Below are positions 7,129 to 15,659 of a DNA stretch of 26,568 nucleotides, piece by piece (within the stretch, counting starts at the first letter, position 1; every line of letters begins with the position of its first letter). The notes below the pieces were generated by a model that ran no database searches, was not told the DNA's origin, and saw nothing but the letters and a program-made list of their open reading frames with translations. The translations under genes and the position numbers were made by a program. The DNA is from Acidimicrobiaceae bacterium (GTDB taxonomy: Bacteria; Actinomycetota; Acidimicrobiia; Acidimicrobiales; RAAP-2), in NCBI GenBank assembly GCA_003135595.1, contig PLCI01000067.1:1-26568 (forward strand). Direction: 5' to 3'.

Positions 7129-8094
7129 ATGCGGGCTCGCGGGACTGACGTGTCCGCTCGCTCGTCGATCCCTCCGTCGCGGCCCCGGGCGCGCACCGGC
7201 CAGGCGCTGGTCGTGCTTGCCGCCTGCGGTGCGCTGGCGTGGTACGCGGTCAGCTCGCCGCGCACGTCGCGCACGACGCCGCCGTCGTCGAGCGTCACGT
7301 CGACGACGCAGCTGCCAGCCGCGCAGCCCGGGTGGACGGTCGTCACCCGCAACGACGGCGTGATCGTCGTGGACCGACGCCAGTTCACGCTCGCCGACGG
7401 GAACGTCGTCACCGTCTTTCGCTTTCGCGCCGGCGAGGTCCGGTTCGTCCTGCACGCGGGCTCGTCAGACCCGCCCGGTGTCGCTGCTTCGGTCGGGCTC
7501 GCCGGCGGCCCGCGCATCTCGCCAACCGAAGCGCCGTTCATCGTCGCCGCGTTCAACGGCGGGTTCAAGAGGGCAGCCCGGAGCGGTGGCTTCGAGCTCA
7601 ACGGGCGGGTCTTCCTCCCGATCCGCGGCGGTCGCGCGAGCCTCGTGATCGACGCCAACGGCAGCGCCCGCGTCGGCGTCTGGGGCGCGGGCCTTCCACT
7701 CCCTGGTGAGCACGTCGAGAGCGTTCGCCAGAACCTCGGACCGCTCGTGGTTGCCGGACGGCTCAGCCCGCAGATCAATGACCTCGCGGCGTGGGGATCC
7801 ACGCTCGGGAACGTGCCGGCGGTCGCGCGAAGCGCGCTCGGCCAGGACGCGCCCGGGAACCTCATGTTCGCCGCGAGCATGCACGCGCTCCCAGCAGACC
7901 TGGGCATCGCCCTGCTCCACGCCAGCGCGGTGAGGGCGATGCAGCTGGACATCAACCCCGAGTGGGTCCAGCTCGGCTCGACACCGCATCCAGGTGGTGC
8001 ACTCGTGGCCGGGATCCCCAATCAGAACAGGCCCGGCGACCAGTACCAGGTGGGGTGGACGCGCGACTTCGTGGCGGTCCTCGCCGCGGGTTGA
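7129..8094 (+). CDS. Membrane-anchored phosphodiester glycosidase (NAGPA) domain protein
   Basis: A 321-residue protein with a short basic N-terminus, one membrane segment (about 24-42), a Ser/Thr/Pro-rich linker (43-66), and an extracytoplasmic domain to the end. FNGGF (142-146) and LDINPEW (273-279) are the hallmark motifs of the NAGPA phosphodiester glycosidase family. Members remove sugar-linked phosphodiesters or act on cell-surface polymers, but bacterial substrates are mostly unknown. The gene follows the histidine-rich membrane protein by 39 bp and is convergent with the hydrolase gene, 12 bp away. ATG 7129 has AGGG four bases upstream; GTG 7150 is an alternative. Confidence 0.85.
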   Translation: MRARGTDVSARSSIPPSRPRARTGQALVVLAACGALAWYAVSSPRTSRTTPPSSSVTSTTQLPAAQPGWTVVTRNDGVIVVDRRQFTLADGNVVTVFRFRAGEVRFVLHAGSSDPPGVAASVGLAGGPRISPTEAPFIVAAFNGGFKRAARSGGFELNGRVFLPIRGGRASLVIDANGSARVGVWGAGLPLPGEHVESVRQNLGPLVVAGRLSPQINDLAAWGSTLGNVPAVARSALGQDAPGNLMFAASMHALPADLGIALLHASAVRAMQLDINPEWVQLGSTPHPGGALVAGIPNQNRPGDQYQVGWTRDFVAVLAAG

Positions 8095-8106
8095 TCGACC
8101 GCTGGT

Positions 8107-9138
8107 CTAGATCGTCGCGAATGTCGCGATGTCACGAGCGGTCTCGTGGCTGATCTCCGGGCACAGGAGCGTCGCGATATCCGCGCCATGGAACGTCCCG
8201 AGCAGCATGCGACCCCGCGCCGCGACACCTGACTGAAGAAGGAGCCGGTAAAACGCGATGCCCTCGTCACGCAGGGGGTCACACTCGTTCACGCTGATCA
8301 CCGTCGGCGGGAAGCCGATCACGTCCCCGGTGGTCGCGAAGTCCGGCCACGCGAGCGGGTTCTTCTCCTCGTAGGCCTCGATGCCGTAGCCGACCTTGCC
8401 GCGGTTGTTGTGGGTCTCGATCAGGATGCCGTTGTTCTGCGTGGTCGACTCGTACCGCTCGTCGGGGTAGGCGCCCGCGAGGTACGGGCACAGCGCGTAC
8501 AGCCCCTTGATGATGCCGAGCTCGTTGCTGCGCTTGAGCGACAGGGCCGTGGCGAGCGTCAGGTTGCCGCCGCCGCTCTCGCCGGCGACGACGATGCGCC
8601 GCGGATCGAGGTGGTAGGTCGCGGCGTTCGCCGAGATCCATCGCAGGCCCGAGAGGCAGTCGTTGAGACCCGCGGGGAACGGCGCGACCTCGTCGAGGCT
8701 GTTGGCGTACACGGCGTTGCGGAACTCGACCATCACCACGCCGACACCCTTGGCGGCGATGACCCGCCCCCATGCGCGATAGATGGCGTCGTCGATGGAG
8801 CCGCTGACCATCCCGCCGCCGTGGATGTAGTAGACGCACGGCAGCACCTCGTCGCCGTCAGGTCGGATCAGCCGCAGACTGATGGCGTTGCCGTCTGGCG
8901 CCGAGGTGACCTCGATGTCCTGGAACGAGAGCCCCAACGACGGGGCGACGTCCTCGCTGTCGAGCATCGCCATGGCCGCGTTCGCCGCCTCGATCCGCTC
9001 GATCGTCGCCGGGGCAGTCGCCTCGGCCAGCAGCTCTCCGCGACTGGCCACGTCGCCCAGCGCTGGCGTGTCGAACATCGCGAGCACCGCCTTCAGCCGC
9101 GGATCGAGGCGACCGTCGTTCTGCACGTCGTAGGACAT
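8107..9138 (-). CDS. Alpha/beta hydrolase, hormone-sensitive lipase family
   Basis: A 343-residue cytoplasmic esterase. The oxyanion-hole motif HGGG is at 106-109, the nucleophile elbow GESGG places the serine at S188, and the other triad members are D287 (ECDPLRDEG) and H317 (GTFHGAD), the standard spacing of the HSL (type IV) family. It would hydrolyse short-chain esters; the substrate is unknown. AAGGAGG lies just upstream of the ATG (rc of 9141-9147). The gene follows TetR1 on the same strand with a 59-bp gap, so it is probably co-transcribed with the regulator and possibly induced by the same compound that induces the divergent MFS pump. Confidence 0.92.
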   Translation of the reverse strand: MSYDVQNDGRLDPRLKAVLAMFDTPALGDVASRGELLAEATAPATIERIEAANAAMAMLDSEDVAPSLGLSFQDIEVTSAPDGNAISLRLIRPDGDEVLPCVYYIHGGGMVSGSIDDAIYRAWGRVIAAKGVGVVMVEFRNAVYANSLDEVAPFPAGLNDCLSGLRWISANAATYHLDPRRIVVAGESGGGNLTLATALSLKRSNELGIIKGLYALCPYLAGAYPDERYESTTQNNGILIETHNNRGKVGYGIEAYEEKNPLAWPDFATTGDVIGFPPTVISVNECDPLRDEGIAFYRLLLQSGVAARGRMLLGTFHGADIATLLCPEISHETARDIATFATI

Positions 9139-9197
9139 GGCCCTCCTTAGATGTCGCGCAACCCTACCGACGCCGGCGCGAGCACGTCGGTGGCCCG

Positions 9198-9818
9198 CTA
9201 TCGCGGAGGTCGCAGACCGTCTTCGATCATGACGAGCAAGCGCCCGCTCTGCTCAGCGGTGAGCGTCGCGCTCATGCACATCGAGCCCAGCAGCTGCATG
9301 AGATCGGGCGCGTCCAGGTCCGAGCGGACCTCGCCTGCTTGCCGGGCGCGGTCAAAGACGACCCTGATGGCGCCCTCGATGCGCTCGCGAGACGCGACCT
9401 TCAGCTGTGGGTTCTTCTCGAACGCCTCGTGCAGCTCACTGAGGAACGTCCGCTTCCTGCCCGCGTAGCGCACGAACGCCTCGAGCCAGGCCACGAGCGC
9501 GGGCCACGGCTCGAGCTCGGCCGCGAGCGTGTCGGCCGCGACGACGAGCTCGTCGACGTCCTCGCGGTAGACGGCCTCGACCATGTCGATGCGCCTCGGG
9601 AAGTGCCGGTACAGGGTGCCGATGCCGACGCCCGCCTCCTTGGCGATCGCCTCCATCGAGGCACCACCGCCCTGCTTGGCGAAGACGACGCGCGCGGCCG
9701 CGAGCAGGCGCTCGTAGTTGCGCTTCGCGTCGGCGCGAAGGGGACGGCCGGACTGGGCGACGTTGGCGTCTGCGGCGACCTCGGTGGTCGATGTCGTCGC
9801 GCTCAGCTGCTGTGTCAT
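9198..9818 (-). CDS. TetR-family regulator of the divergent MFS exporter
   Basis: A 206-residue repressor. The N-terminal helix-turn-helix is at about residues 35-76, including EAIAKEAGVGIGTLYRHFP (57-75), and a ligand-binding helical domain follows. The frame opens at a GTG at 9839, but ATG 9818 has GGAG nine bases upstream and removes only seven non-conserved residues. It is divergent from the MFS gene at 9931, and the 112-bp gap contains an inverted repeat covering the -10 regions of both genes. The HTH is very similar to that of the second TetR in this window (PLRADA... versus PLRSDA..., and the GTLYRHFP end), which fits their near-identical operators. The inducer is unknown. Confidence 0.92.
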   Translation of the reverse strand: MTQQLSATTSTTEVAADANVAQSGRPLRADAKRNYERLLAAARVVFAKQGGGASMEAIAKEAGVGIGTLYRHFPRRIDMVEAVYREDVDELVVAADTLAAELEPWPALVAWLEAFVRYAGRKRTFLSELHEAFEKNPQLKVASRERIEGAIRVVFDRARQAGEVRSDLDAPDLMQLLGSMCMSATLTAEQSGRLLVMIEDGLRPPR

Positions 9819-9846
9819 CTGCCTGTGCTCCGGGCCCACGGCCGAC

Positions 9847-9875
9847 TTGCTAAGTGGAGGATGCCTCCGTATACT
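9847..9875 (+). promoter_or_regulatory. Promoter of MFS exporter 1, TTGCTA-N17-TATACT
   Basis: TTGCTA (9847-9852) and TATACT (9870-9875) are exactly 17 bp apart and drive transcription from about 9882 towards ATG 9931. The -10 lies inside the TetR operator. On the opposite strand CTGAAA (rc of 9895-9900) and TAGTAT (rc of 9871-9876), 18 bp apart, could serve tetR1, so one bound repressor would block both. Confidence 0.6.
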
Positions 9876-9883
9876 ATCCGGAG
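9865..9883. promoter_or_regulatory. TetR operator 1, CTCCG-N9-CGGAG
   Basis: Perfect 5-bp arms flank TATACTATC. The 17-bp core TCCG-TATACTATC-CGGA matches the core of the operator at 19618-19634 in 14 positions, including the off-centre TACTAT. It overlaps the -10 elements of both divergent genes. A further TTCCGCTT half-site-like sequence lies at 9889-9896. Confidence 0.65.
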
Positions 9884-9930
9884 ACAGCTTCCGCTTTCAG
9901 TCACCATATCACCAGAAAGGCCCAACCCCG

Positions 9931-11490
9931 ATGGCCACCCTCTCGTTTGCCCAATCCGCGAACCCCGCTCTGGGCGCCCCCAAGCGCCCCGACTCCTCGA
10001 TCCGCCGCCGGCTCGCCACACCGTCGGTGTTCCTCTTTGTGATCCTCACCGCCCAGCTCATGGTGGTGCTCGACGCGACCGTCGTCAACGTCGCGCTCCC
10101 TCACATCCAGCAAGGCCTCGGCTTCTCCGGCAGCGAGCTGTCCTGGGTCCTCAACGCCTACCTCCTCAGCTTTGGCGGCCTCCTGCTCCTCGGCGCGAGG
10201 GCAGGGGACCTGCTCGGGCGCCGGCGCACGTTCCTCGCGGGGATCGCGATCTTCTCGCTCAGCTCGCTGCTCGGCGGCTTCGCCGTCACGGGCTGGATGC
10301 TGCTGGGCTCGCGCGCGCTCCAGGGCGTCGGCGCCGCGCTCGCCGCCCCGTCCTCGCTCGCGCTGCTCACGACGGTCTTCTCGGAGGGCCGAGAGCGCGT
10401 CCGGGCGATCGGGCTCTTCACGACCGTGTCCGCGGCCGGTGGGGCGATCGGCCTCGTCATTGGCGGTGTGCTCACCGAGCTCGCCTCGTGGCGATGGGTG
10501 ATGTTCGTGAACGTGCCCATCGGCGTCGCCGTCTGGCTCGTCGGTCGGGTCGCCTTGGCAGAGACCGACGGCCGCCACGGCCACTTCGACCTGGCCGGCG
10601 CGCTCACGTCCACGACCGGCATGGCCGGCATCGTCCTCGGGCTGGTCGAGGCGGCGAGCAGCGGGTGGTCGAGTCTCGCGACGATCGGCTCGCTCGTGGC
10701 CGGCGTGCTGCTGCTGGCTGCGTTCATCCGCATCGAGTCACGCGCCGAGGAGCCGATCCTGCCCCTGCGGCTGCTCGCCAACGTGACGCGATCGACCGCG
10801 AACGCCTCGAGGGGCCTCGTCTACGCCGGCATGTACGGCACGTTCTTCTTCCTGGGCCAGTTCCTCCAGGACGTCGAGCACTACTCGCCGCTGCGCACGG
10901 GCCTCGCATTCCTGCCGATCCCCGCGTCGGTCTTCTTGTCATCGCAGCTCGTGAGCAAGGTCCTCGCCAACCGAGTGCAGCCAAAGGCCCTCATGGTCTC
11001 CGGGATCGGCCTCTCGACCGTCGCCCTGCTCGCGATGACCCGGATCCAAGCCACGACGTCCTATCCCCAGCTGCTCGTGACCCTCGTGGCCCTGGGGCTC
11101 GGCTCGGGCACGTCGCTCGTGTCGCTCACGTCGGCGTCGCTCGCGGGCGTCGAACCTGCCGACGCGGGCGCGGCGTCCGGGCTCGTCAACGTCCTCCAGC
11201 AGGTTGGCGCCGCGCTCGGCCTCGCCGTGCTCGTCACCGTCCTCAGCGCCGCGTCGGGGCGCGCGCAGCTCAGCGCGTCGACCACCGCGCACGCGACGCT
11301 CGCGCGCAGCCTCGACGTGACCTTCGGCGCAGGCGCGCTCTTCGGGGTCCTCGCGCTCGTGCTCGTCGCCGTGTTCGTCCAGCTCCCGCAGCCCGCGTCG
11401 GCCACCGATCGCACCGAACTGGTGCTCGCGGATGCCGAGCTCGTCGACGGCGAGGGCTTCGAGTGGCTCGAGCCCGAGCTCGTCGCCTGA
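9931..11490 (+). CDS. MFS drug exporter, DHA2 (14-TM, EmrB/QacA type)
   Basis: A 519-residue proton-driven exporter of the inner membrane. After a cytosolic N-terminus of about 32 residues the first helix carries the DHA signature LMVVLDATVVNVALP (43-57). Motif A appears as GARAGDLLGRRRTF (88-101) and motif C as GAIGLVIGGVLTE (171-183), followed by SWRWVMFVNVPIG, all typical of 14-TM DHA2 pumps. An acidic tail follows the last helix. ATG 9931 is preceded by AGAAAGG at ten bases; the open frame further upstream is non-coding. Expression is probably controlled by the divergent TetR through the operator on its -10. Substrate is likely a toxic amphipathic compound. Confidence 0.94.
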   Translation: MATLSFAQSANPALGAPKRPDSSIRRRLATPSVFLFVILTAQLMVVLDATVVNVALPHIQQGLGFSGSELSWVLNAYLLSFGGLLLLGARAGDLLGRRRTFLAGIAIFSLSSLLGGFAVTGWMLLGSRALQGVGAALAAPSSLALLTTVFSEGRERVRAIGLFTTVSAAGGAIGLVIGGVLTELASWRWVMFVNVPIGVAVWLVGRVALAETDGRHGHFDLAGALTSTTGMAGIVLGLVEAASSGWSSLATIGSLVAGVLLLAAFIRIESRAEEPILPLRLLANVTRSTANASRGLVYAGMYGTFFFLGQFLQDVEHYSPLRTGLAFLPIPASVFLSSQLVSKVLANRVQPKALMVSGIGLSTVALLAMTRIQATTSYPQLLVTLVALGLGSGTSLVSLTSASLAGVEPADAGAASGLVNVLQQVGAALGLAVLVTVLSAASGRAQLSASTTAHATLARSLDVTFGAGALFGVLALVLVAVFVQLPQPASATDRTELVLADAELVDGEGFEWLEPELVA

Positions 11491-11615
11491 GGAGCAGGCA
11501 CGGCAGCACACCTCGGCGCCGCGCGACCCACGTCACCGGTGGTTCACGTCGCCGCGCGTGCGCGACGGGGCATCGCGACGTTCCGATCGCCAACTTCCCC
11601 GATAGGTTTTTCACC

Positions 11616-12500
11616 ATGCCGACGCAATTCGCCCGACGGGCCACGTACCTCGTCCTTGGCGCGCTCCTCATCGGGGGGCTGCAGCTCGGAGCGGGCACCG
11701 TCGGCGCACAGGGCCGCGGTGTCGCGCCGCACGCGCTGTCGCCCGGCGACCACCCGGAGAAGCTCATGGTCGGCAACGTGGCCCGGACCTTCGTGCTGCA
11801 CGTCCCGACGAACAACACGGCAGTCCATCGTCCGCTGCTGCTCATCTACCACGGCGCGGGCGGCTCCTCGCAGAGCACCGAGAACCAGACCGACTTCAGC
11901 CAGGTCGCGGACACCACGGGCGAGGTCGTGGCGTACCTCCAGGGCGTCAACAACCACTGGAACGAGCAGGTCGCGGGCGCGCCCTCGACGGCGGACGACG
12001 TCGGCTACACGAAAGCCGCGATCACGATGATCGAGCGCCTCCTCCCCTTCGACCACAAGCGCATCGTGGCGGTCGGCTTCTCCAACGGCGCGCTCATGGT
12101 AGAGGACCTCGGCTGCAAGCTCGCCGGCACGCTCGCGCTCATCGTCCCGGTGGAGGGCGAGCTCGCGGCGGCCACCTCGCCCACGTGCAAGCCCTCGCGC
12201 CCGATCAGGGTGTACGAGATCCACGGCACTGCCGACACGGTGATCTCCTACTACGGCGGCAAGATCGCCGGCCACCCCGTCGTCGTGCTCTCCGCGCCCA
12301 AGTCCGTCGCGCGCTGGGCGCATCTCGGCCACTGCGCGGTCACGCCGAAAACCAGCTCGGTATCCTCGTCGGTCAAGCTCACGACCTACTCGCGCTGCCG
12401 CAACAAGGTCGGCGTGGTGCTGCGCACCCTCATCGGGGGCGTGCACCAGTGGACCAACGGCATCGGCGAGATCGTCGCCGGCGTCCTGCCGCCGCCCTGA
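11616..12500 (+). CDS. Secreted esterase, PHB depolymerase/feruloyl esterase-like (LpqC family)
   Basis: A 294-residue exported alpha/beta hydrolase. A signal peptide covers about residues 1-31 (RRATYLVLGALLIGG, then GTVGA before QG). The early strand LLLIYHGAGGS (75-85) supplies the oxyanion hole, the nucleophile is S156 in GFSNGA, and probable triad partners are D207 (HGTADTVI) and H277 (GGVHQW). Such enzymes cleave polyhydroxyalkanoates, feruloyl or acetyl esters on polymers; the substrate here is unknown. No ribosome binding site precedes ATG 11616, and a TAGGTT -10-like element at 11603-11608 is seven bases upstream, so the message may be leaderless. It lies 125 bp after MFS exporter 1, probably as a separate transcription unit. 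Confidence 0.88.
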   Translation: MPTQFARRATYLVLGALLIGGLQLGAGTVGAQGRGVAPHALSPGDHPEKLMVGNVARTFVLHVPTNNTAVHRPLLLIYHGAGGSSQSTENQTDFSQVADTTGEVVAYLQGVNNHWNEQVAGAPSTADDVGYTKAAITMIERLLPFDHKRIVAVGFSNGALMVEDLGCKLAGTLALIVPVEGELAAATSPTCKPSRPIRVYEIHGTADTVISYYGGKIAGHPVVVLSAPKSVARWAHLGHCAVTPKTSSVSSSVKLTTYSRCRNKVGVVLRTLIGGVHQWTNGIGEIVAGVLPPP

Positions 12501-12804
12501 GGACGTCCGCCGGGCCGCACCGCGCGCCAAGAGTGCACGCCATGAACGTGCGAACGGTCGGCATCCACCAGCGCCTTGTCATGATCCCCTGACTCGTCGG
12601 TCCCACGCAACGAGGAGCGACAGAGGCGATCCGGTACCGTTTCACGGTGCGCCAGTCCCCCCACGGCGTGCGACGACCCTCGGTGACGACGGTGCAGCCC
12701 GCACGAGGAGGCCGCCGCAGTCGTCGATCTGACACGGGGCTCGCGACGCCAAGGATGGCGTCCTAGTCCATGCGCGCGCGAACACGCGTTGCGGGGCGGC
12801 CCTC
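12501..12804. other. Gene-free 304-bp stretch
   Basis: No convincing gene is seen here. The only structures noticed are a small inverted repeat ACCGT-TTC-ACGGT at 12636-12648 and a weaker AGGA/TCCT pair near 12752-12765. The promoter of the acyltransferase gene probably lies in the second half, but no good -35/-10 pair stands out. Confidence 0.5.
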
Positions 12805-14907
12805 GTGACAGGCAGCGAGCCGGCTGATCCATCTCCGTCCGGCGACGAGGCGACGCCGTCCGACGAGCACCCGCCGCTCGTTCGCAAGAAGGGTTACCGC
12901 TGGGACATCCAGGGCATGCGAGCCGTGGCCGTCGTCCTCGTCATGCTCTGGCACGCCAAGGTGCCGGGCATCGAGGGCGGCTTCATCGGCGTCGACGTCT
13001 TCTTCGTCATCTCGGGCTTCCTCATCACCGGGCTGCTGCTGGAGGACGGCAAGAAGCACCACCGGATCGGCTTCCTGCACTTCTACGCCCGACGAGCGAG
13101 GAGGATCCTGCCGGCCGCGACACTCGTGATCGTCGCCACGTCGATCTCGTCGCTCCTCATCCTCAACGCCTACCAGGCGAAGGCCGAGCTCATCGACGGC
13201 ATGTGGGCGGGCTTCTTCGCGGTCAACGTCCGCTTCGCGAGGGTGGGCACCAACTACTTCACCAAGGCGACAGCGGTCACCTCGCCGCTCCAGCACTACT
13301 GGTCGCTGTCCGTCGAAGAGCAGTTCTACGTGGTGTGGCCGGCGCTGATGGCGCTCTCGGGATTCGGGTTCCTCGCCCTTCGTCGTCGTCGACGCGCGCG
13401 CGCAGCGCACGCCGACCTGCGAACACCGTCGACGGCCATGATCACCGCGACCCTGCTGGTGCTGGGCGGGCTGTCGCTGTACTTCTCGATCCGCCAGACC
13501 GCGACCGATCCGCACGCGGCGTACTTCTCGACCTTCGATCGGGCCTGGGAGCTGATCGTCGGCGCGCTGCTCGCCGTGCAGCTGCCACGGGTGGCACAGC
13601 TGTCCCGGCACTTCCGCGCGGCTCTCACCTGGCTCGGGCTCGCCGGCATCTTCGTCGCGGCGACGACGTTCACGGCCACCACGCCCGTGCCGGGCTCAGC
13701 CACCCTCCTGCCGGTGCTGTCGTCCGCGGCCGTCATCGCCGGGGGCATCGGGGCGCCGCGCGCGAGCGCGGCATGGCTCCTGTCGCTGGGGCCAATGCGG
13801 TTCCTCGGCGCGATCTCGTACTCGCTGTACCTCTGGCACTGGCCCATCCTGATCCTCGCGGCGGCCTACTTCCCCTTCCCGCTCAACCTCACGCAGCGAC
13901 TGGTGCTCCTCGGCGCCGCGACAGTGGTCGCCTTCTTCTCCTACGCGTTCATCGAGCTCCCCTTCCAGCGCGCGAAGCGCCTCACGCGCCGGAACTACGC
14001 GGGCCTGGTGCTCTGGCCGGTCGCGGTGAGCATGATCGTGATCGTCGCGATCGTGAGCGAGTCGCAGTTCGCCTACGTCAGCGCAGCCGGGCCCACGGTC
14101 CCCGGGCTGAGCGCGTCCACCGCGGTCATCGACGCCGTGGCGGCCGCGAAGGCCCAGGACCCCATCCCGACGGCGACCGACCCGAGCATCCTCAACGCCG
14201 TCACGGACTACACGTTCATCGGCCGGTGCAGCGCCTATCGCACGACACGCAGCGCGATCTGCGAGATGGGCGACCCCAAGGGGACCAAGACGATCATCCT
14301 GTTCGGCAACTCGCACTCGAGCATGTGGATCCCGACGATCGCCATCCTCGCCAAGCAGGCCAAGTGGAAGTTCTTCCCGATCGTGAAGGAGGCGTGCGGC
14401 TACGACGACTACGTCGCGCTGAGGCACATCGGCCTGCGCAACCCGTGCGCGCGCTGGTACCGGTGGTCCCTGACGGTCATCAGGCGCATCCACCCCGACA
14501 TGGTCGTGGTCGGCGCCTACGGGTACCGCGAGTGGGCCAAGGGCATGTCGATGATCCTCCCGCATCTCAAGCCCCTGACGAAGCGGCTCGTCCTCATCGC
14601 CGACGTGCCAGGCGTCCAGGCGATCCCGGGGTACTGCCTGTCCGAGAGCGGTGCGAACCTCGGCTCGTGCCTCTGGCCCGAGTCGATGGAGCGCATCACC
14701 GACCTCTCGATCGCACGGCGGCTCGCGAGCGTCACGCGCATCGGCTTCGTCGACCCCGAGTCCTGGTTGTGCTACCGCCGACTCTGTCCGAGCGTGATCA
14801 ACGGACTGATCCCCTACTACGACACGAGCCACCTGACCGTTGCCTACGCGCGCTACCTGGCGCCCGACCTCGGGGTCAGCCTCGACCTCACACGGCACCG
14901 GCGGTAG
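12805..14907 (+). CDS. Acyltransferase-3/SGNH fusion, cell-envelope O-acetyltransferase
   Basis: A 700-residue OatA-like two-domain protein. Residues about 35-425 form the membrane acyltransferase-3 domain with LWHAKVPG (H50 is the conserved catalytic histidine), GGFIGVDVFFVISGFLIT (58-75), YWSLSVEEQFYVVWP (165-179) and SLYLWHWP (340-347). An extracytoplasmic SGNH hydrolase domain follows (about 465-695) with S503 in GNSHSSMW and the D673/H676 pair in YDTSHLT. Together they move acetyl groups across the membrane and attach them to a surface polysaccharide, peptidoglycan or lipid. The start is GTG 12805 with a weak GGGGCGG upstream. The block I aspartate usual in GDSH is asparagine here. The acceptor is not predictable. 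Confidence 0.93.
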   Translation: MTGSEPADPSPSGDEATPSDEHPPLVRKKGYRWDIQGMRAVAVVLVMLWHAKVPGIEGGFIGVDVFFVISGFLITGLLLEDGKKHHRIGFLHFYARRARRILPAATLVIVATSISSLLILNAYQAKAELIDGMWAGFFAVNVRFARVGTNYFTKATAVTSPLQHYWSLSVEEQFYVVWPALMALSGFGFLALRRRRRARAAHADLRTPSTAMITATLLVLGGLSLYFSIRQTATDPHAAYFSTFDRAWELIVGALLAVQLPRVAQLSRHFRAALTWLGLAGIFVAATTFTATTPVPGSATLLPVLSSAAVIAGGIGAPRASAAWLLSLGPMRFLGAISYSLYLWHWPILILAAAYFPFPLNLTQRLVLLGAATVVAFFSYAFIELPFQRAKRLTRRNYAGLVLWPVAVSMIVIVAIVSESQFAYVSAAGPTVPGLSASTAVIDAVAAAKAQDPIPTATDPSILNAVTDYTFIGRCSAYRTTRSAICEMGDPKGTKTIILFGNSHSSMWIPTIAILAKQAKWKFFPIVKEACGYDDYVALRHIGLRNPCARWYRWSLTVIRRIHPDMVVVGAYGYREWAKGMSMILPHLKPLTKRLVLIADVPGVQAIPGYCLSESGANLGSCLWPESMERITDLSIARRLASVTRIGFVDPESWLCYRRLCPSVINGLIPYYDTSHLTVAYARYLAPDLGVSLDLTRHRR

Positions 14908-14927
14908 CGGGAGGCTCGACTCGTCGC

Positions 14928-15491
14928 TCAGTACCAGCCCCACTTGCCGTACTGGCGCACTGACCCGAGGCAGGGATCGCCGTTCCAGGGGAGGAACTGC
15001 TCGGCCTTCCAGGCGCGGTACGCGACGATGTCCTGCTGGAGCGCCGTCGCGTCGCTCGGCACCTCGGCGAAGCGGCCGCGGAACTCGTTCCAGGTCGCCC
15101 GGTTCGTGAACTGGTACATGCCGGCGCCATTGGGCTGGTCCGCCGTGTCGCCGCCCTCGCGCCAGCGGACGCACGCGAACATCCGCCACGCCTGCTTTGG
15201 CAGCAGGTGCATGGGATCGCACGAGCCCGGCACGTAGGGCGCCTCGAATGTGGCGAGCGGGGCCGGCAGGGACGCGACACTTCGCCCGTTCTGGCGGCAC
15301 GCGCGCACGCGCCGGTGCGATGGCTGCGGCGACGGCCGGCGTGGTGCGTGCGACCTGGCGGTCGACTCGTGGGCGCGGCCGCCCGCGGCGGCGCCCACGC
15401 CAGGCACCACGAGCAGCAGGCTGCTGACGAGGCAGACGATCGAGAGCACGACGGCGAGGGAGGTCTGGGGGTGGTCGGGACGGCGGGTCAC
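14928..15491 (-). CDS. Secreted transglycosylase/Rpf-like cell-wall protein
   Basis: A 187-residue exported protein. A signal peptide or anchor lies at about 11-36 (SLAVVLSIVCLVSSLLLVV), followed by a basic Pro/Ser-rich linker (37-70). The C-terminal lysozyme-like region has FACVRWREGG (105-114, candidate catalytic E112), then NGAGMYQFTNRATW (121-134), which parallels the cysteine-glutamate and YQF..TW motifs of resuscitation-promoting-factor-like transglycosylases. GTG 15491 is chosen because AAGGAG lies six bases upstream; the frame extends to a TTG at 15548 without support. It would cleave peptidoglycan glycan strands. The upstream region carries a phased GGTYACC direct repeat that could be a regulator site. 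Family membership is by motif, with the middle of the domain shorter than usual. Confidence 0.75.
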   Translation of the reverse strand: MTRRPDHPQTSLAVVLSIVCLVSSLLLVVPGVGAAAGGRAHESTARSHAPRRPSPQPSHRRVRACRQNGRSVASLPAPLATFEAPYVPGSCDPMHLLPKQAWRMFACVRWREGGDTADQPNGAGMYQFTNRATWNEFRGRFAEVPSDATALQQDIVAYRAWKAEQFLPWNGDPCLGSVRQYGKWGWY

Positions 15492-15659
15492 TTGGAGCTC
15501 CTTGCGTTGCGCGACGCGGCGCTTCTTGGGGTGGTTGAGCGAGGACAAGGTGGAGTGCGCCCAAAGGTCGCGCGTGCAGCGGACCAGTTGCTGCGCAAGG
15601 CGACGACGTGCCAGCGATCGCGTCAGCGTGGGCTACCTGTAAGTCGAGAGGACCCTAGA

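Noticed and set aside
8410..9150. Long plus-strand open frame of 246 codons
   Set aside because: It lies antisense to the HSL-family hydrolase, whose catalytic motifs are all intact; the plus-strand translation is charged, repetitive and without family features.
9339..11615. Very long plus-strand frame leading into the secreted esterase
   Set aside because: It spans TetR1 and MFS exporter 1 in wrong frames; the esterase proper begins with a signal peptide at 11616.
13696..15564. Minus-strand open frame of 622 codons over the acyltransferase gene
   Set aside because: A shadow of GC-rich coding DNA: rich in Arg, Asp and Gly with no hydrophobic core, while the plus strand encodes a full acyltransferase with all motifs.
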